Source: JARDZI01 sp041639705
Lineage (GTDB): Bacteria; Bacillota; Clostridia; Clostridiales; Caloramatoraceae
DNA: 9,914 nt
Assembly: GCA_041639705.1 (NCBI GenBank)
Contig: JBEQBT010000114.1
Coordinates: forward strand, 1 to 9,914
Direction of reading: 5' to 3'
Position 1 is the stretch's first letter. Each line of letters starts with the position of its first letter. The notes below the pieces were generated by a model, which made no database searches, was not told the origin of the DNA, and saw nothing but the letters and a program-made list of their open reading frames with translations. A program made the translations under genes and the position numbers. Below, one piece after another: positions 1-5,567 of this stretch.

Positions 1-587
1 TTTGGAAGGTCTGGATACTGCTTAACCTGCTCAAGCAATGGTAATGTTTCATAGGTCTTAACTTCGTCTGGAGTTATGTTCTTTCCAGCTTTTCCAAGAT
101 AAACTGCAGCATTGTAACCAATCATTCTTACAGCCTCTTCATGCTCATGCTGTGGAAGGTTATCTATTGGTTCACAAACTAAAACAACATTGTTTGTCTT
201 TGAGAATGGAGTATATTTTGCTCCTTCTCCTGTCATATCTATTATGCCCTCCTGGAAGCCTACTATCTTACCAGTTGTAACTACTGCTGCACCCTTTAAT
301 ACGTGAGTTCTACCTGATCCTACTGTATCAACCTTTGCAACAAATCCAGGGAATATTCCTCCCTTTCCTTCAACCTTTACTCTAGGTTCTATTACATCTT
401 TAACAGGTAAGATTCTTATTTCTTCACCTGGGTGAGCGAGTTCAACATTTATTGATTTTATTCTCTCGTCTCCACCAACTGCTTTGATGAGTTCTTCCTT
501 ATTTACATAAAGAACTCCGCTTTCAACCTTTGTTTCAGGTCCAAATTGTACATCCTTGATAAAAATATTTCCTAACTCAAGGCGCAA
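1..587 (-). CDS. grdE: Glycine reductase complex protein B, GrdE-type proprotein (5' part, cut by window edge)
   Basis: I translated this from position 587; 195 complete codons are visible and the gene continues past the left edge. The start is a TTG (585-587), placed 8 bases after a GGAGG ribosome binding site. The N-terminus reads LRLELGNIFIKDVQFGPET, which I recognise as the opening of the GrdE/GrdG/GrdI family. In this family the precursor is cleaved autocatalytically at a cysteine to give two subunits, one carrying a pyruvoyl group that forms a Schiff base with the substrate amine. That site normally lies beyond the part seen here, so processing cannot be checked. Together with selenoprotein A (GrdA) and protein C, protein B converts glycine to acetyl phosphate and ammonia. 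Placement after trxB-trxA and a glycine riboswitch favours glycine reductase; the sarcosine (GrdG) or betaine (GrdI) paralogue is the main alternative. Confidence 0.88.
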   Translation of the reverse strand, partial: MRLELGNIFIKDVQFGPETKVESGVLYVNKEELIKAVGGDERIKSINVELAHPGEEIRILPVKDVIEPRVKVEGKGGIFPGFVAKVDTVGSGRTHVLKGAAVVTTGKIVGFQEGIIDMTGEGAKYTPFSKTNNVVLVCEPIDNLPQHEHEEAVRMIGYNAAVYLGKAGKNITPDEVKTYETLPLLEQVKQYPDLP

Positions 588-640
588 AGCCTTCACCTCC
601 TAAATTATGCTATAATATTACTTTGTATAATAGTATTTAT

Positions 641-671
641 TTAAAGCTTGATTAAAAGTTCAAGCCTTTAA
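641..671 (-). other. Stem-loop in the trxA-grdE gap
   Basis: Just after the trxA stop codon the minus-strand RNA can form an 11-bp stem with one bulged base and an 8-base loop; the arms are 641-651 and 660-671. It is followed by an AT-rich stretch (AUAAAUACUAUUAU) and not by a run of U, so it does not look like an efficient terminator. It may stabilise or attenuate the transcript between trxA and grdE. The rest of the 89-base gap holds the grdE ribosome binding site; I see no convincing promoter in it. Confidence 0.45.
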
Positions 672-676
672 TAGCA

Positions 677-1003
677 TTACTTGTAGAATCTTTTAACTAA
701 TTCTTCAATATCATTGATTGTCTCAATTTTGTCAGGTGTTAGAGTTTCAGCCTTTTCCCCATTTACATATACAATCATTGTTGGAAGTCCTAATACCTTT
801 TGTGCAATAGCAAGTCTTCTATTTTCACTTGTATTTAAGCTTGTAAACTTTATCTTATCACCATATTTTTCCTCAAGCTTGTGTACATCTGGCATTAATG
901 CAATACATCTTTCGCATTTATTACCCCAAAAATCTACAAATACTGGTTTTTCAGTGTAATTAGCTACCTCGGCATCAAAATTATCCTTATTTACTTCTAG
1001 CAT
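677..1003 (-). CDS. trxA: Thioredoxin of the glycine reductase operon, CERC active site
   Basis: This 108-residue protein has the thioredoxin fold signature: VFVDFWGNKCERC at residues 21-33, and cis-proline 74 in LGLPTMIVYVNG. The redox pair is Cys30/Cys33 with Glu-Arg between the cysteines, where classical thioredoxin has Gly-Pro; the tryptophan normally just before the first cysteine is Lys29. Non-CGPC thioredoxins are known in Stickland clostridia next to grd genes, where thioredoxin re-reduces the glycine reductase selenoprotein. The gene starts with ATG; its AGGAGG ribosome binding site overlaps the TAG stop of trxB, leaving 11 bases between the genes, so translation is probably coupled. 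It is cytoplasmic, with no signal peptide. The thioredoxin-fold assignment is very secure; the partner assignment rests on context. Confidence 0.93.
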   Translation of the reverse strand: MLEVNKDNFDAEVANYTEKPVFVDFWGNKCERCIALMPDVHKLEEKYGDKIKFTSLNTSENRRLAIAQKVLGLPTMIVYVNGEKAETLTPDKIETINDIEELVKRFYK

Positions 1004-1014
1004 TATAATTCCTC

Positions 1015-1944
1015 CTATTTGTTAAATTTTTCATTAATATATTCTTCTGCAGTAATTGCAGCAATAGCCCCATCAGCAGCAGCTGTTATAACCTGTCTTA
1101 GAGTTTTTACTCTAACATCTCCTGCTGCGAATACTCCTTCAACGTTTGTTTCCATTTCAGTAGTGGTAGGAATATAGCCCTTCGGATCAAGTTCTATGTG
1201 TCCGCTTAATACTTCAGTTATTGGGTCTAACCCAACAAAAACAAATACTCCATTTACTTCAAGTTCAGAAAGCTCTCCTGTTTTAACATTCTTAAGCACT
1301 AGCCCCTCAAGCATTTCATCCCCCTTTGCCTCTACAACAGTGCTGTCCCATATAAATTTAATTTTTGGATTGCTAAATGCCTTTTCCTGTAAGGATCCTG
1401 CAGCTCTTAAGGCATCTCTTCTGTGTATTACAGTAACTGATTCTGCAAATTTAGTTAAATATATTGCTTCTGTTATAGCTGAATCTCCTCCTCCAACAAC
1501 TGCTACATCAAGATCTTCGAAAAAGTCTGCATCGCAGGTTGCACAGTAGGAAACTCCCTTACCTCTTAATTCATTTTCATTTTTAAACTTACCAAGTCTC
1601 GGTTTTGCTCCAGTTGCAATTATAACAGCTTTTCCTTGATACTCATCATTTTTACACTTAACAATTTTAATAGCCTTTGATAAATCAAGGTCAACAACTA
1701 CATCCTTAACAAAATTTGTTCCAAACTCATCTGCCTGCTGCTTCATTCTTGCAGCTAAAGTAGCTCCTGTACAATTTTCAATTGATCCTGGATAGTTTTC
1801 AAGTTCATCAGTTGTTGTTACTTGTCCCCCAAACTTTTCTTTTTCGATTATCAATACATTAAGCTTTGATCTAGAACCATATAATCCTGCTGAAAGACCT
1901 GCAGGACCACCTCCAACTACTATAATGTCATAAATCTGTGACAT
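1015..1944 (-). CDS. trxB: Thioredoxin reductase (NADPH, FAD)
   Basis: This 309-residue protein is a low-molecular-weight thioredoxin reductase of normal bacterial length. Visible motifs in order are the FAD-binding GGGPAG (residues 11-16), the redox-active CATC (Cys134 and Cys137), the NAD(P)-binding GGGDSA (151-156), HRRDALR (174-180), which fits NADPH preference, and the C-terminal FAD motif FAAGDV (272-277). It moves electrons from NADPH through FAD and the CATC disulfide to thioredoxin, here probably the adjacent CERC thioredoxin that feeds glycine reductase. I chose the ATG at 1944, preceded by AGGGGTGA at good spacing; an in-frame ATG 11 codons upstream gives an untypical N-terminal extension and lacks such a site. 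It follows grdX in the same operon. Confidence 0.95.
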   Translation of the reverse strand: MSQIYDIIVVGGGPAGLSAGLYGSRSKLNVLIIEKEKFGGQVTTTDELENYPGSIENCTGATLAARMKQQADEFGTNFVKDVVVDLDLSKAIKIVKCKNDEYQGKAVIIATGAKPRLGKFKNENELRGKGVSYCATCDADFFEDLDVAVVGGGDSAITEAIYLTKFAESVTVIHRRDALRAAGSLQEKAFSNPKIKFIWDSTVVEAKGDEMLEGLVLKNVKTGELSELEVNGVFVFVGLDPITEVLSGHIELDPKGYIPTTTEMETNVEGVFAAGDVRVKTLRQVITAAADGAIAAITAEEYINEKFNK

Positions 1945-1998
1945 ATAATTCACCCCTTTGGTAATTATCTTAATCATTATTTTTGAATATTCCTTACA

Positions 1999-2013
1999 AA
2001 TTACATTGTAATT
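1999..2013. other. 15-bp perfect palindrome between grdX and trxB
   Basis: AATTACA and TGTAATT flank a single central base, giving a perfect dyad in the 86-base gap between grdX and trxB. It could be a repressor-type operator or simply a chance product of AT-rich DNA. It does not exactly match the operator consensus sequences I know; for example, the CopY box needs two central bases. No promoter is obvious beside it. Confidence 0.25.
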
Positions 2014-2030
2014 AATATTGATAAATCTAG

Positions 2031-2408
2031 TTATGATAGTGCATTTTTTATTAAATCAAAATCTATTAACCTAAAATCATCTAGTACACTATCAGACCAT
2101 TGCTTCTTTTGCTTGTTTACAAGCAGTTTTGCTGCAGTTTCAATACTGTTTTCAATTAGCATTAGTGAATTAAAATCCAATTCACTTTGCTTTTCATGGG
2201 AAATTGCAATGGTTTTATAGGGAGTTTCATTTGGCTTTATACTGCCTGAAAGTGGGTGGGTCAATAATGTATAACCCTGATGTATATAATTTCTTGCTGC
2301 TGTAAATACATCCATTAATGAGCCATCAATAAAAACCACTTTATATTTTTCTTTAAAGGACTCTTGTGAAAGGGCATTATTTGTAATTAGTATTGCCTTC
2401 TTACTCAA
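2031..2408 (-). CDS. grdX: GrdX family protein
   Basis: This protein of about 125 residues has the short length and position typical of GrdX, a small protein of unknown biochemical role encoded at the head of grd (glycine/sarcosine/betaine reductase) operons in clostridia. Features in view are the N-terminal KKAILITNNALS, the central AARNYIHQGYTLLTHPLSGSIKPNETPYKTI, and a C-terminal half rich in Leu, Asn and Lys. It has no signal peptide, no membrane segment and no cysteines, so a soluble cytoplasmic protein is expected. The start codon is TTG (2406-2408), preceded by GAGGTG; an in-frame TAA two codons upstream rules out a longer product. It is the first gene after the glycine riboswitch and terminator. 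Assignment rests on recognised sequence features plus gene order; no function is implied. Confidence 0.8.
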   Translation of the reverse strand: MSKKAILITNNALSQESFKEKYKVVFIDGSLMDVFTAARNYIHQGYTLLTHPLSGSIKPNETPYKTIAISHEKQSELDFNSLMLIENSIETAAKLLVNKQKKQWSDSVLDDFRLIDFDLIKNALS

Positions 2409-2411
2409 CTT

Positions 2412-2456
2412 TTACACCTCATACATAGGATGCTCCTTCTTACTTTTTTTGAGCAT
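2412..2456 (-). other. Short in-frame leader ORF ahead of grdX
   Basis: An ATG at 2454-2456 opens a 14-codon lysine-rich frame (MLKKSKKEHPMYEV) ending at TAA 2412-2414, only one codon before the grdX TTG and in the same frame. The internal ATG at 2424-2426 has an AAGGAG site six bases upstream and would encode just MYEV. The arms 2430-2435 and 2451-2456 can also pair as a 6-bp hairpin. Translation is not demonstrated. It may be a coupling leader for the weak TTG start, or chance. Confidence 0.25.
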
Positions 2457-2496
2457 TAAATATTATATTATGTCACAAATACAAAAATTGGCATAT

Positions 2497-2530
2497 AAAA
2501 AAAAGAGAATGCAATATCATCACATTCTCT
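2497..2530 (-). terminator. Intrinsic terminator of the glycine riboswitch
   Basis: On the minus strand an 8-bp stem AGAGAATG/CATTCTCT (arms 2523-2530 and 2504-2511) with an 11-base loop is followed directly by an eight-base T run. It sits about 25 bases downstream of the riboswitch aptamer and about 90 bases before grdX, the usual position for the expression platform. A short hairpin, CTCTG/CAGAG, overlaps the 5' arm by two bases and could compete with it. By analogy with gcvT riboswitches I infer that glycine binding prevents termination. Confidence 0.85.
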
Positions 2531-2555
2531 CTGTTTTTTGTCAGAGGTCTGTCCC

Positions 2556-2641
2556 CAATTAGTACTTTTGCCTGAGAGTATCATTGAATCTGGCAAACTC
2601 AACTTACCCCTTCGGCGCCTTATAAAGGTCTCTCCTAATTG
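2556..2641 (-). promoter_or_regulatory. Glycine riboswitch, single aptamer
   Basis: Read on the minus strand, this segment contains the conserved gcvT-motif pieces in order: AGGAGAGACC, a short CCTTTATAAGG hairpin, GGCGCCGAAGGGG, and ACTCTCAGGCAAAAG. The closing stem P1 is visible as CAATTAG (2635-2641) pairing with CTAATTG (2556-2562). Only one aptamer of the usual tandem pair is recognisable; about 35 bases downstream follow before the terminator stem, with a small CTCTG/CAGAG hairpin that may serve as the reduced 'ghost' partner seen in singlet versions. Glycine riboswitches classically control the glycine cleavage system; here the element precedes grdX-trxB-trxA-grdE, so it should link glycine level to glycine reduction. 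The riboswitch call is firm; the ON direction is inferred. Confidence 0.93.
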
Positions 2642-2688
2642 CTTCATCCAGATAAAAAATTATCAAAATTATTTGTACTATGCCATAT

Positions 2689-2752
2689 ATTATGTTTTAT
2701 GTCCAATTTCTACCCAATATATATTATATAGCATTAAATCTATTCCTGCCAT
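2689..2752 (-). promoter_or_regulatory. Candidate promoter(s) of the riboswitch-grd operon
   Basis: Two sigma-A-like options lie upstream of the aptamer. The better one has a perfect TATAAT (2723-2728) 18 bases after ATGGCA (2747-2752). The other has CATAAT (2689-2694) 17 bases after TTGGGT (2712-2717). Either places the start of transcription shortly upstream of the riboswitch. The stretch is very AT-rich, so chance matches are likely and the choice is uncertain. Confidence 0.45.
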
Positions 2753-2834
2753 TGTTCTTTTGAATACATAGTATTGTTAAAATAAATACAGGCTTGTTAA
2801 TTATTTATTCATATATTAATATGAACGCTCCTCT

Positions 2835-2897
2835 TGTCATCCTGAACATAGTGAAGGATCTTGGCGCTCAGATTCTTAACTACGTTCAGAATTCCCA
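2835..2897. repeat. Palindromic repeat copy A (degenerate)
   Basis: The left arm begins TGTCATCCTGAACATAGTGA and ends in AGGATCTT near 2862. The right arm (about 2870-2897, opening AGATTCTTAACTACGTTCAG) is its imperfect inverted copy. The core resembles copy B, which starts about 100 bases further on, so both belong to one repeat family. From memory, 'TCATCCTGAG...GAAGGATCT' palindromes are dispersed in many bacterial genomes. The right arm has drifted, so this copy looks older or damaged. Confidence 0.7.
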
Positions 2898-2918
2898 CGC
2901 GCGCCCGCACTATGATAA

Positions 2919-3027
2919 ATGAAAGTCAGGCTATGTCATCCTGAGTGTAGCGAAGGATCTTCCCTATGGTACGTATAAGATCCTTCACTGCGTTCAGGAT
3001 GACATTGACACTTGCAGTGACTTTCAT
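2919..3027. repeat. Palindromic repeat copy B nested in a 10-bp inverted repeat
   Basis: The inner palindrome has 29-base arms at 2933-2961 and 2977-3005 around a 15-base loop, with 25 of 29 positions complementary. Three of the four mismatches would be G-U pairs in plus-strand RNA. Outside it, ATGAAAGTCA (2919-2928) and its exact inverse TGACTTTCAT (3018-3027) form a second nested pair. The organisation resembles a small non-autonomous mobile element or REP-like unit. There is no coding capacity and no clear target-site duplication. Confidence 0.75.
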
Positions 3028-3111
3028 AGCAATGACAGCCAGCTTTAATGTGAACCATTAACTTTGTTTCATCATTTTTTATGTGAGGAATCGGCGTGGA
3101 AGTTAATATGA

Positions 3112-3579
3112 CTATTTCATATTGTCAAAGCCTATCTGTCTCAATGCTTCATATGCAATTATTGCTGCAGAATTTGAAAGGTTTAAGGACCTCTCTGATG
3201 TTTCAATCATTGGAATTTTAATCATAGTAGCTTTAAAAAGGTCTCTTATTTCATCAGTTACCCCTGACGATTCCCTTCCGAACATAATAAAGTCTTCCTT
3301 TGAATAATTAACCTCTGTATAAAACTTCTTCGCTTTAGTGGTAGACAAATATATTCTCTGACTACCATTTATTTTATAGAATTCTTCAAAATTCTCATAG
3401 TACACCACATCAAGCTGTTTCCAATAGTCCATTCCCGACCTTCTTAAATATTTGTCACTCACAGAAAATCCTAATGGCTTTATCAAGTGAAGTCTTGAAT
3501 TTGTTAATACACAGGTTCTTCCTATATTCCCAGTGTTTTGGGGAATTTCTGGTTGATACAATACAATATTTAAATTCAT
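3112..3579 (-). CDS. trmL: tRNA (cytidine/uridine-34 2'-O)-methyltransferase TrmL (SPOUT family)
   Basis: This 155-residue protein matches the usual TrmL length and carries the three SpoU/SPOUT motifs: EIPQNTGNIGRTC (residues 11-23), IMFGRESSGV (98-107), and IPMIETSERSLNLSNSAAIIAYEALRQ, here given as motif 3 at residues 122-148, which forms the knotted S-adenosylmethionine site. TrmL methylates the ribose of the wobble nucleotide 34 in certain leucine tRNAs. I chose the ATG at 3579 because MNLNIVLYQPEIP is the family's N-terminus and GGAGGT lies just upstream. The frame stays open further upstream, but the extra 24 residues would overlap the HAD gene. The gene starts 19 bases after the HAD stop, so the two are probably cotranscribed. 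Confidence 0.93.
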   Translation of the reverse strand: MNLNIVLYQPEIPQNTGNIGRTCVLTNSRLHLIKPLGFSVSDKYLRRSGMDYWKQLDVVYYENFEEFYKINGSQRIYLSTTKAKKFYTEVNYSKEDFIMFGRESSGVTDEIRDLFKATMIKIPMIETSERSLNLSNSAAIIAYEALRQIGFDNMK

Positions 3580-3598
3580 TTTTGACCTCCAAAATTGT

Positions 3599-4432
3599 CT
3601 AGCTGTTAAAGGCAATCTTCTCAATTGCCTTTGCAACCCCATCATCATCATTAGTATCAGTTACATAATCTGCAGCTGCCTTTAATCCATCAGTTGCATT
3701 TTTCATTGCAACTCCAATACCAGCGTATTCAATCATGCTTATGTCATTTTCATTGTCTCCAATACAAATTGTCTCTTCTTTAGATATTCCATAAATATCA
3801 CCTAATATTTTCACTGCATTTCCTTTAGATATACCTTTGGACATAATTTCAAAATTATTTACTGCTGATGCAGCTATAGATACATCAATTTTATTTGCTA
3901 TTTCATTTCTAAGTTTATTTAATTTCTCTATTTCATACATTTCGGACATAATAACAATCTTCATTATTATTTGATGATTTTCTTCAATGGTTTTTTCTAA
4001 ATTATCTGTTATAACTATTTTTACTTTTCTATTTTCAGGTAAAGATTCGTTTTGCTTATCATACATCTGTGCAGCAAAGATTACCTTCTCAGCAAAAATT
4101 GTGTCTGATGTGTACAGGAAGGGATAAAAACCATAGTCTTTAGCTATTTCCACTACTTTATAAATGTCTTCCTTTGGAAGAATTTTCATATAAATAACTT
4201 CATCCCTGTCCTTCTCCCTTATATATGCTCCGTTTGACGCTATTATCGGTGCCTCTGTCCCAATAAGGTCAGCATAAACCCATGCAGAAGTAAATATTCT
4301 ACCAGTACAGACAACAAGCTTTATTCCCATATCAGCAGCCTTCTTTAGTGCTTCCTTATTCCTTTGGCTTACAACCTTATCAGTTGTCAAAAGTGTTCCA
4401 TCCATATCCATTGCTATCATTTTATATTTCAT
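3599..4432 (-). CDS. Cof-type HAD-superfamily phosphatase
   Basis: This 277-residue protein has all four HAD motifs: DMDGTL with nucleophile Asp9 and Asp11, CTGR with Thr43, Lys203 in GISKGNAVKIL, and GDNENDISMI with Asp226 and Asp230 for magnesium binding. The large insert between motifs II and III is the C2-type cap of the Cof/IIB subfamily, which dephosphorylates sugar phosphates, flavin precursors and related metabolites. The substrate cannot be deduced. The start is ATG, preceded by AGGGTGAT, and a promoter lies at 4478-4506. It is the first gene of a two-gene unit with trmL; I see no obvious biochemical link between the two products. A soluble cytoplasmic enzyme is expected. Confidence 0.92.
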   Translation of the reverse strand: MKYKMIAMDMDGTLLTTDKVVSQRNKEALKKAADMGIKLVVCTGRIFTSAWVYADLIGTEAPIIASNGAYIREKDRDEVIYMKILPKEDIYKVVEIAKDYGFYPFLYTSDTIFAEKVIFAAQMYDKQNESLPENRKVKIVITDNLEKTIEENHQIIMKIVIMSEMYEIEKLNKLRNEIANKIDVSIAASAVNNFEIMSKGISKGNAVKILGDIYGISKEETICIGDNENDISMIEYAGIGVAMKNATDGLKAAADYVTDTNDDDGVAKAIEKIAFNS

Positions 4433-4477
4433 ATAATCACCCTATCTTTTGTTTTTCTTTAATACTCAATCAACAAA

Positions 4478-4506
4478 ATACTATCATAACCTTTTAATCA
4501 TTACAA
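4478..4506 (-). promoter_or_regulatory. Sigma-A-type promoter of the HAD-trmL unit
   Basis: On the minus strand TTGTAA (4501-4506) and TAGTAT (4478-4483) are separated by exactly 17 bases, and a TG one base before the -10 box makes it an extended -10. Transcription would begin near 4471, about 40 bases before the HAD ATG. It follows the terminator of the PTS operon, which supports an independent transcription unit. Confidence 0.7.
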
Positions 4507-4521
4507 ATATTTTAATCATTA
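4492..4521 (-). repeat. Pair of 12-bp direct repeats overlapping the HAD-trmL promoter
   Basis: The plus-strand sequence TTTTAATCATTA occurs exactly at 4492-4503 and 4510-4521, a period of 18 bases. The first copy overlaps the -35 box and the second lies just upstream. The arrangement would suit a regulator binding the promoter, but the sequence is AT-rich and only two copies are seen. Confidence 0.5.
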
Positions 4522-4573
4522 TGTCTAACTTCTATTACTGAAAGTAATTATTTTTTAAAACATGCCATAGGAC

Positions 4574-4615
4574 AAAAAAACGAGGCACAATTTTTATGAT
4601 GTCTTGTCCCTCGTT
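4574..4615 (-). terminator. Intrinsic terminator of the PTS-transketolase operon
   Basis: Thirteen bases beyond the tktC stop the minus strand forms a stem of two 12-base arms (4604-4615 and 4579-4590) with a single G-G mismatch and a 13-base loop, followed by a run of seven T. The position and structure are those of a Rho-independent terminator, ending the operon before the HAD-trmL promoter. Confidence 0.9.
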
Positions 4616-4628
4616 ACCTGTATTATTC

Positions 4629-5567
4629 TTATCTATTAGCAATCAGCTTTTCTGCTTCTGAAATTACATTTCCACTTGTTAAACCATACTTTTTATATAA
4701 AGCATCTGGAGCACCGGACTCACCAAAGGTATCCATTACTGCAATACCCTTTACAATACATGGTGAAAGACTTGAAGTAACCTCACATACTGCACTGTAA
4801 AGTCCTCCATTTATGAAGTGATCTTCAACAGTTATAATTTTACCTGTTTCCTGTGAAGCCTTGATGATTGCTTCCTTATCAATAGGTTTGATCGAAGCCA
4901 TACTAATAACCCTAGCTTTAATTCCTTGCTTCTCCAATTCTAGACTCGCTTCGTATATAACTGGAACCATTGCTCCATGGGCAATAAAGGTTATATCATT
5001 GCCTTCTCTAATAGTATAAGCCTTTCCAATTTCGAATTCTGAGTTTTCATCAAAATATATTGGACATTCCTTTCTTCCAATCCTAATATATACTGGTCCA
5101 TTATATTCTATTGCTTTTATAACTGCTTTTTTAGTTTCTATTTCATCTGAAGGAGTTAAAACAATAAAATTAGGAAGTGCTCTCATTAATGCTATATCAT
5201 CCAGGCTCTGATGTATTGCACCGTCCGCACCTACAGCAAGGCCAGGATGAGTTGAAATGATTTTAACATTCAAATTGGAATAAGCAACTGATTGTCGTAT
5301 CTGGTCATAGCATCTTCCTGGAGCAAAGCATGCAAATGTACTTGCAATTGGAATAAGTCCTGCCCTTGCCATACCTGCTGCAATTCCAATCATATTTTGT
5401 TCACTGATTCCAACATTTAAAAATCTATCAGGGAATTTCTTTCCAAAGTCTTCAGTCTTCGTAGCCTTTGAAACATCGGCATTTAGAACAAATATATTTT
5501 CATTCTTTTCTCCAAGCTCAACTAGAACCTTACCATACATATCTCTTGGTGCCATTATCTTACTCAT
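4629..5567 (-). CDS. Transketolase, C-terminal subunit
   Basis: This 312-residue protein covers the pyrimidine-binding and C-terminal domains of transketolase. NVGISEQNM contains Glu56, the conserved glutamate that activates thiamine diphosphate; GADGAIHQ (residues 113-120) is the family motif, with His119 near the active site; a C-terminal FGESGAPDALYKKYGLT segment is typical. Together with the N-terminal subunit encoded just upstream it should transfer two-carbon ketol units between sugar phosphates. Its ATG overlaps the stop of the upstream gene by eight bases (ATGAGTAA), and AGGAGGTG lies within the upstream gene's end, so tight translational coupling and an equimolar complex are likely. 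Split transketolases are common in clostridia; some serve special pathways and not the general pentose phosphate route, so the acceptor sugar is open. Confidence 0.93.
   Translation of the reverse strand: MSKIMAPRDMYGKVLVELGEKNENIFVLNADVSKATKTEDFGKKFPDRFLNVGISEQNMIGIAAGMARAGLIPIASTFACFAPGRCYDQIRQSVAYSNLNVKIISTHPGLAVGADGAIHQSLDDIALMRALPNFIVLTPSDEIETKKAVIKAIEYNGPVYIRIGRKECPIYFDENSEFEIGKAYTIREGNDITFIAHGAMVPVIYEASLELEKQGIKARVISMASIKPIDKEAIIKASQETGKIITVEDHFINGGLYSAVCEVTSSLSPCIVKGIAVMDTFGESGAPDALYKKYGLTSGNVISEAEKLIANR

Larger units (their letters stand above)
2753..3111. other. Non-coding interval with palindromic repeats
   Basis: This interval of about 360 bases lies between the grd promoter region and the 3' end of trmL. 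I found no credible gene on either strand. It holds a small AT palindrome at 2808-2825 (TTCATAT/ATATGAA), two palindromic repeats (2835-2897 and 2933-3005), and a markedly GC-rich patch around 2894-2908 (CCCACGCGCGCCCGC) that stands out from its surroundings. No canonical terminator with a T run was seen after trmL. Confidence 0.6.

Noticed and set aside
714..959. Plus-strand open frame antisense to trxA, and similar ones at 1196-1549, 3122-3307, 5468-5728, 6455-6685 and 8074-8388
   Set aside because: All are mirror frames of clear minus-strand genes, rich in Ser/Phe/Ile/Leu as expected of shadows, with no recognisable domain.
2740..2760. Sigma-54 promoter (TGGCAG at 2746-2751) for the grd operon
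   Set aside because: The matching -12 TTGC element at the required spacing is absent.
2538..2771. Plus-strand open frame of 77 codons
   Set aside because: It lies antisense across the glycine riboswitch and its promoter region, has low-complexity Ile/Tyr-rich content and no ribosome binding site, so it is not treated as a gene.
2933..3005. Large palindrome as a Rho-independent terminator for trmL
   Set aside because: Neither strand has a T run after the stem; structure alone does not support a canonical terminator.
2835..3027. CRISPR-like array
   Set aside because: Only two diverged palindromic units, with no regular spacers and no cas genes nearby.
3580..3651. N-terminal extension of TrmL beginning MMMMGLQRQ
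   Set aside because: It overlaps the end of the HAD gene in another frame, while the internal ATG at 3579 has a GGAGG site and matches the family's N-terminus.
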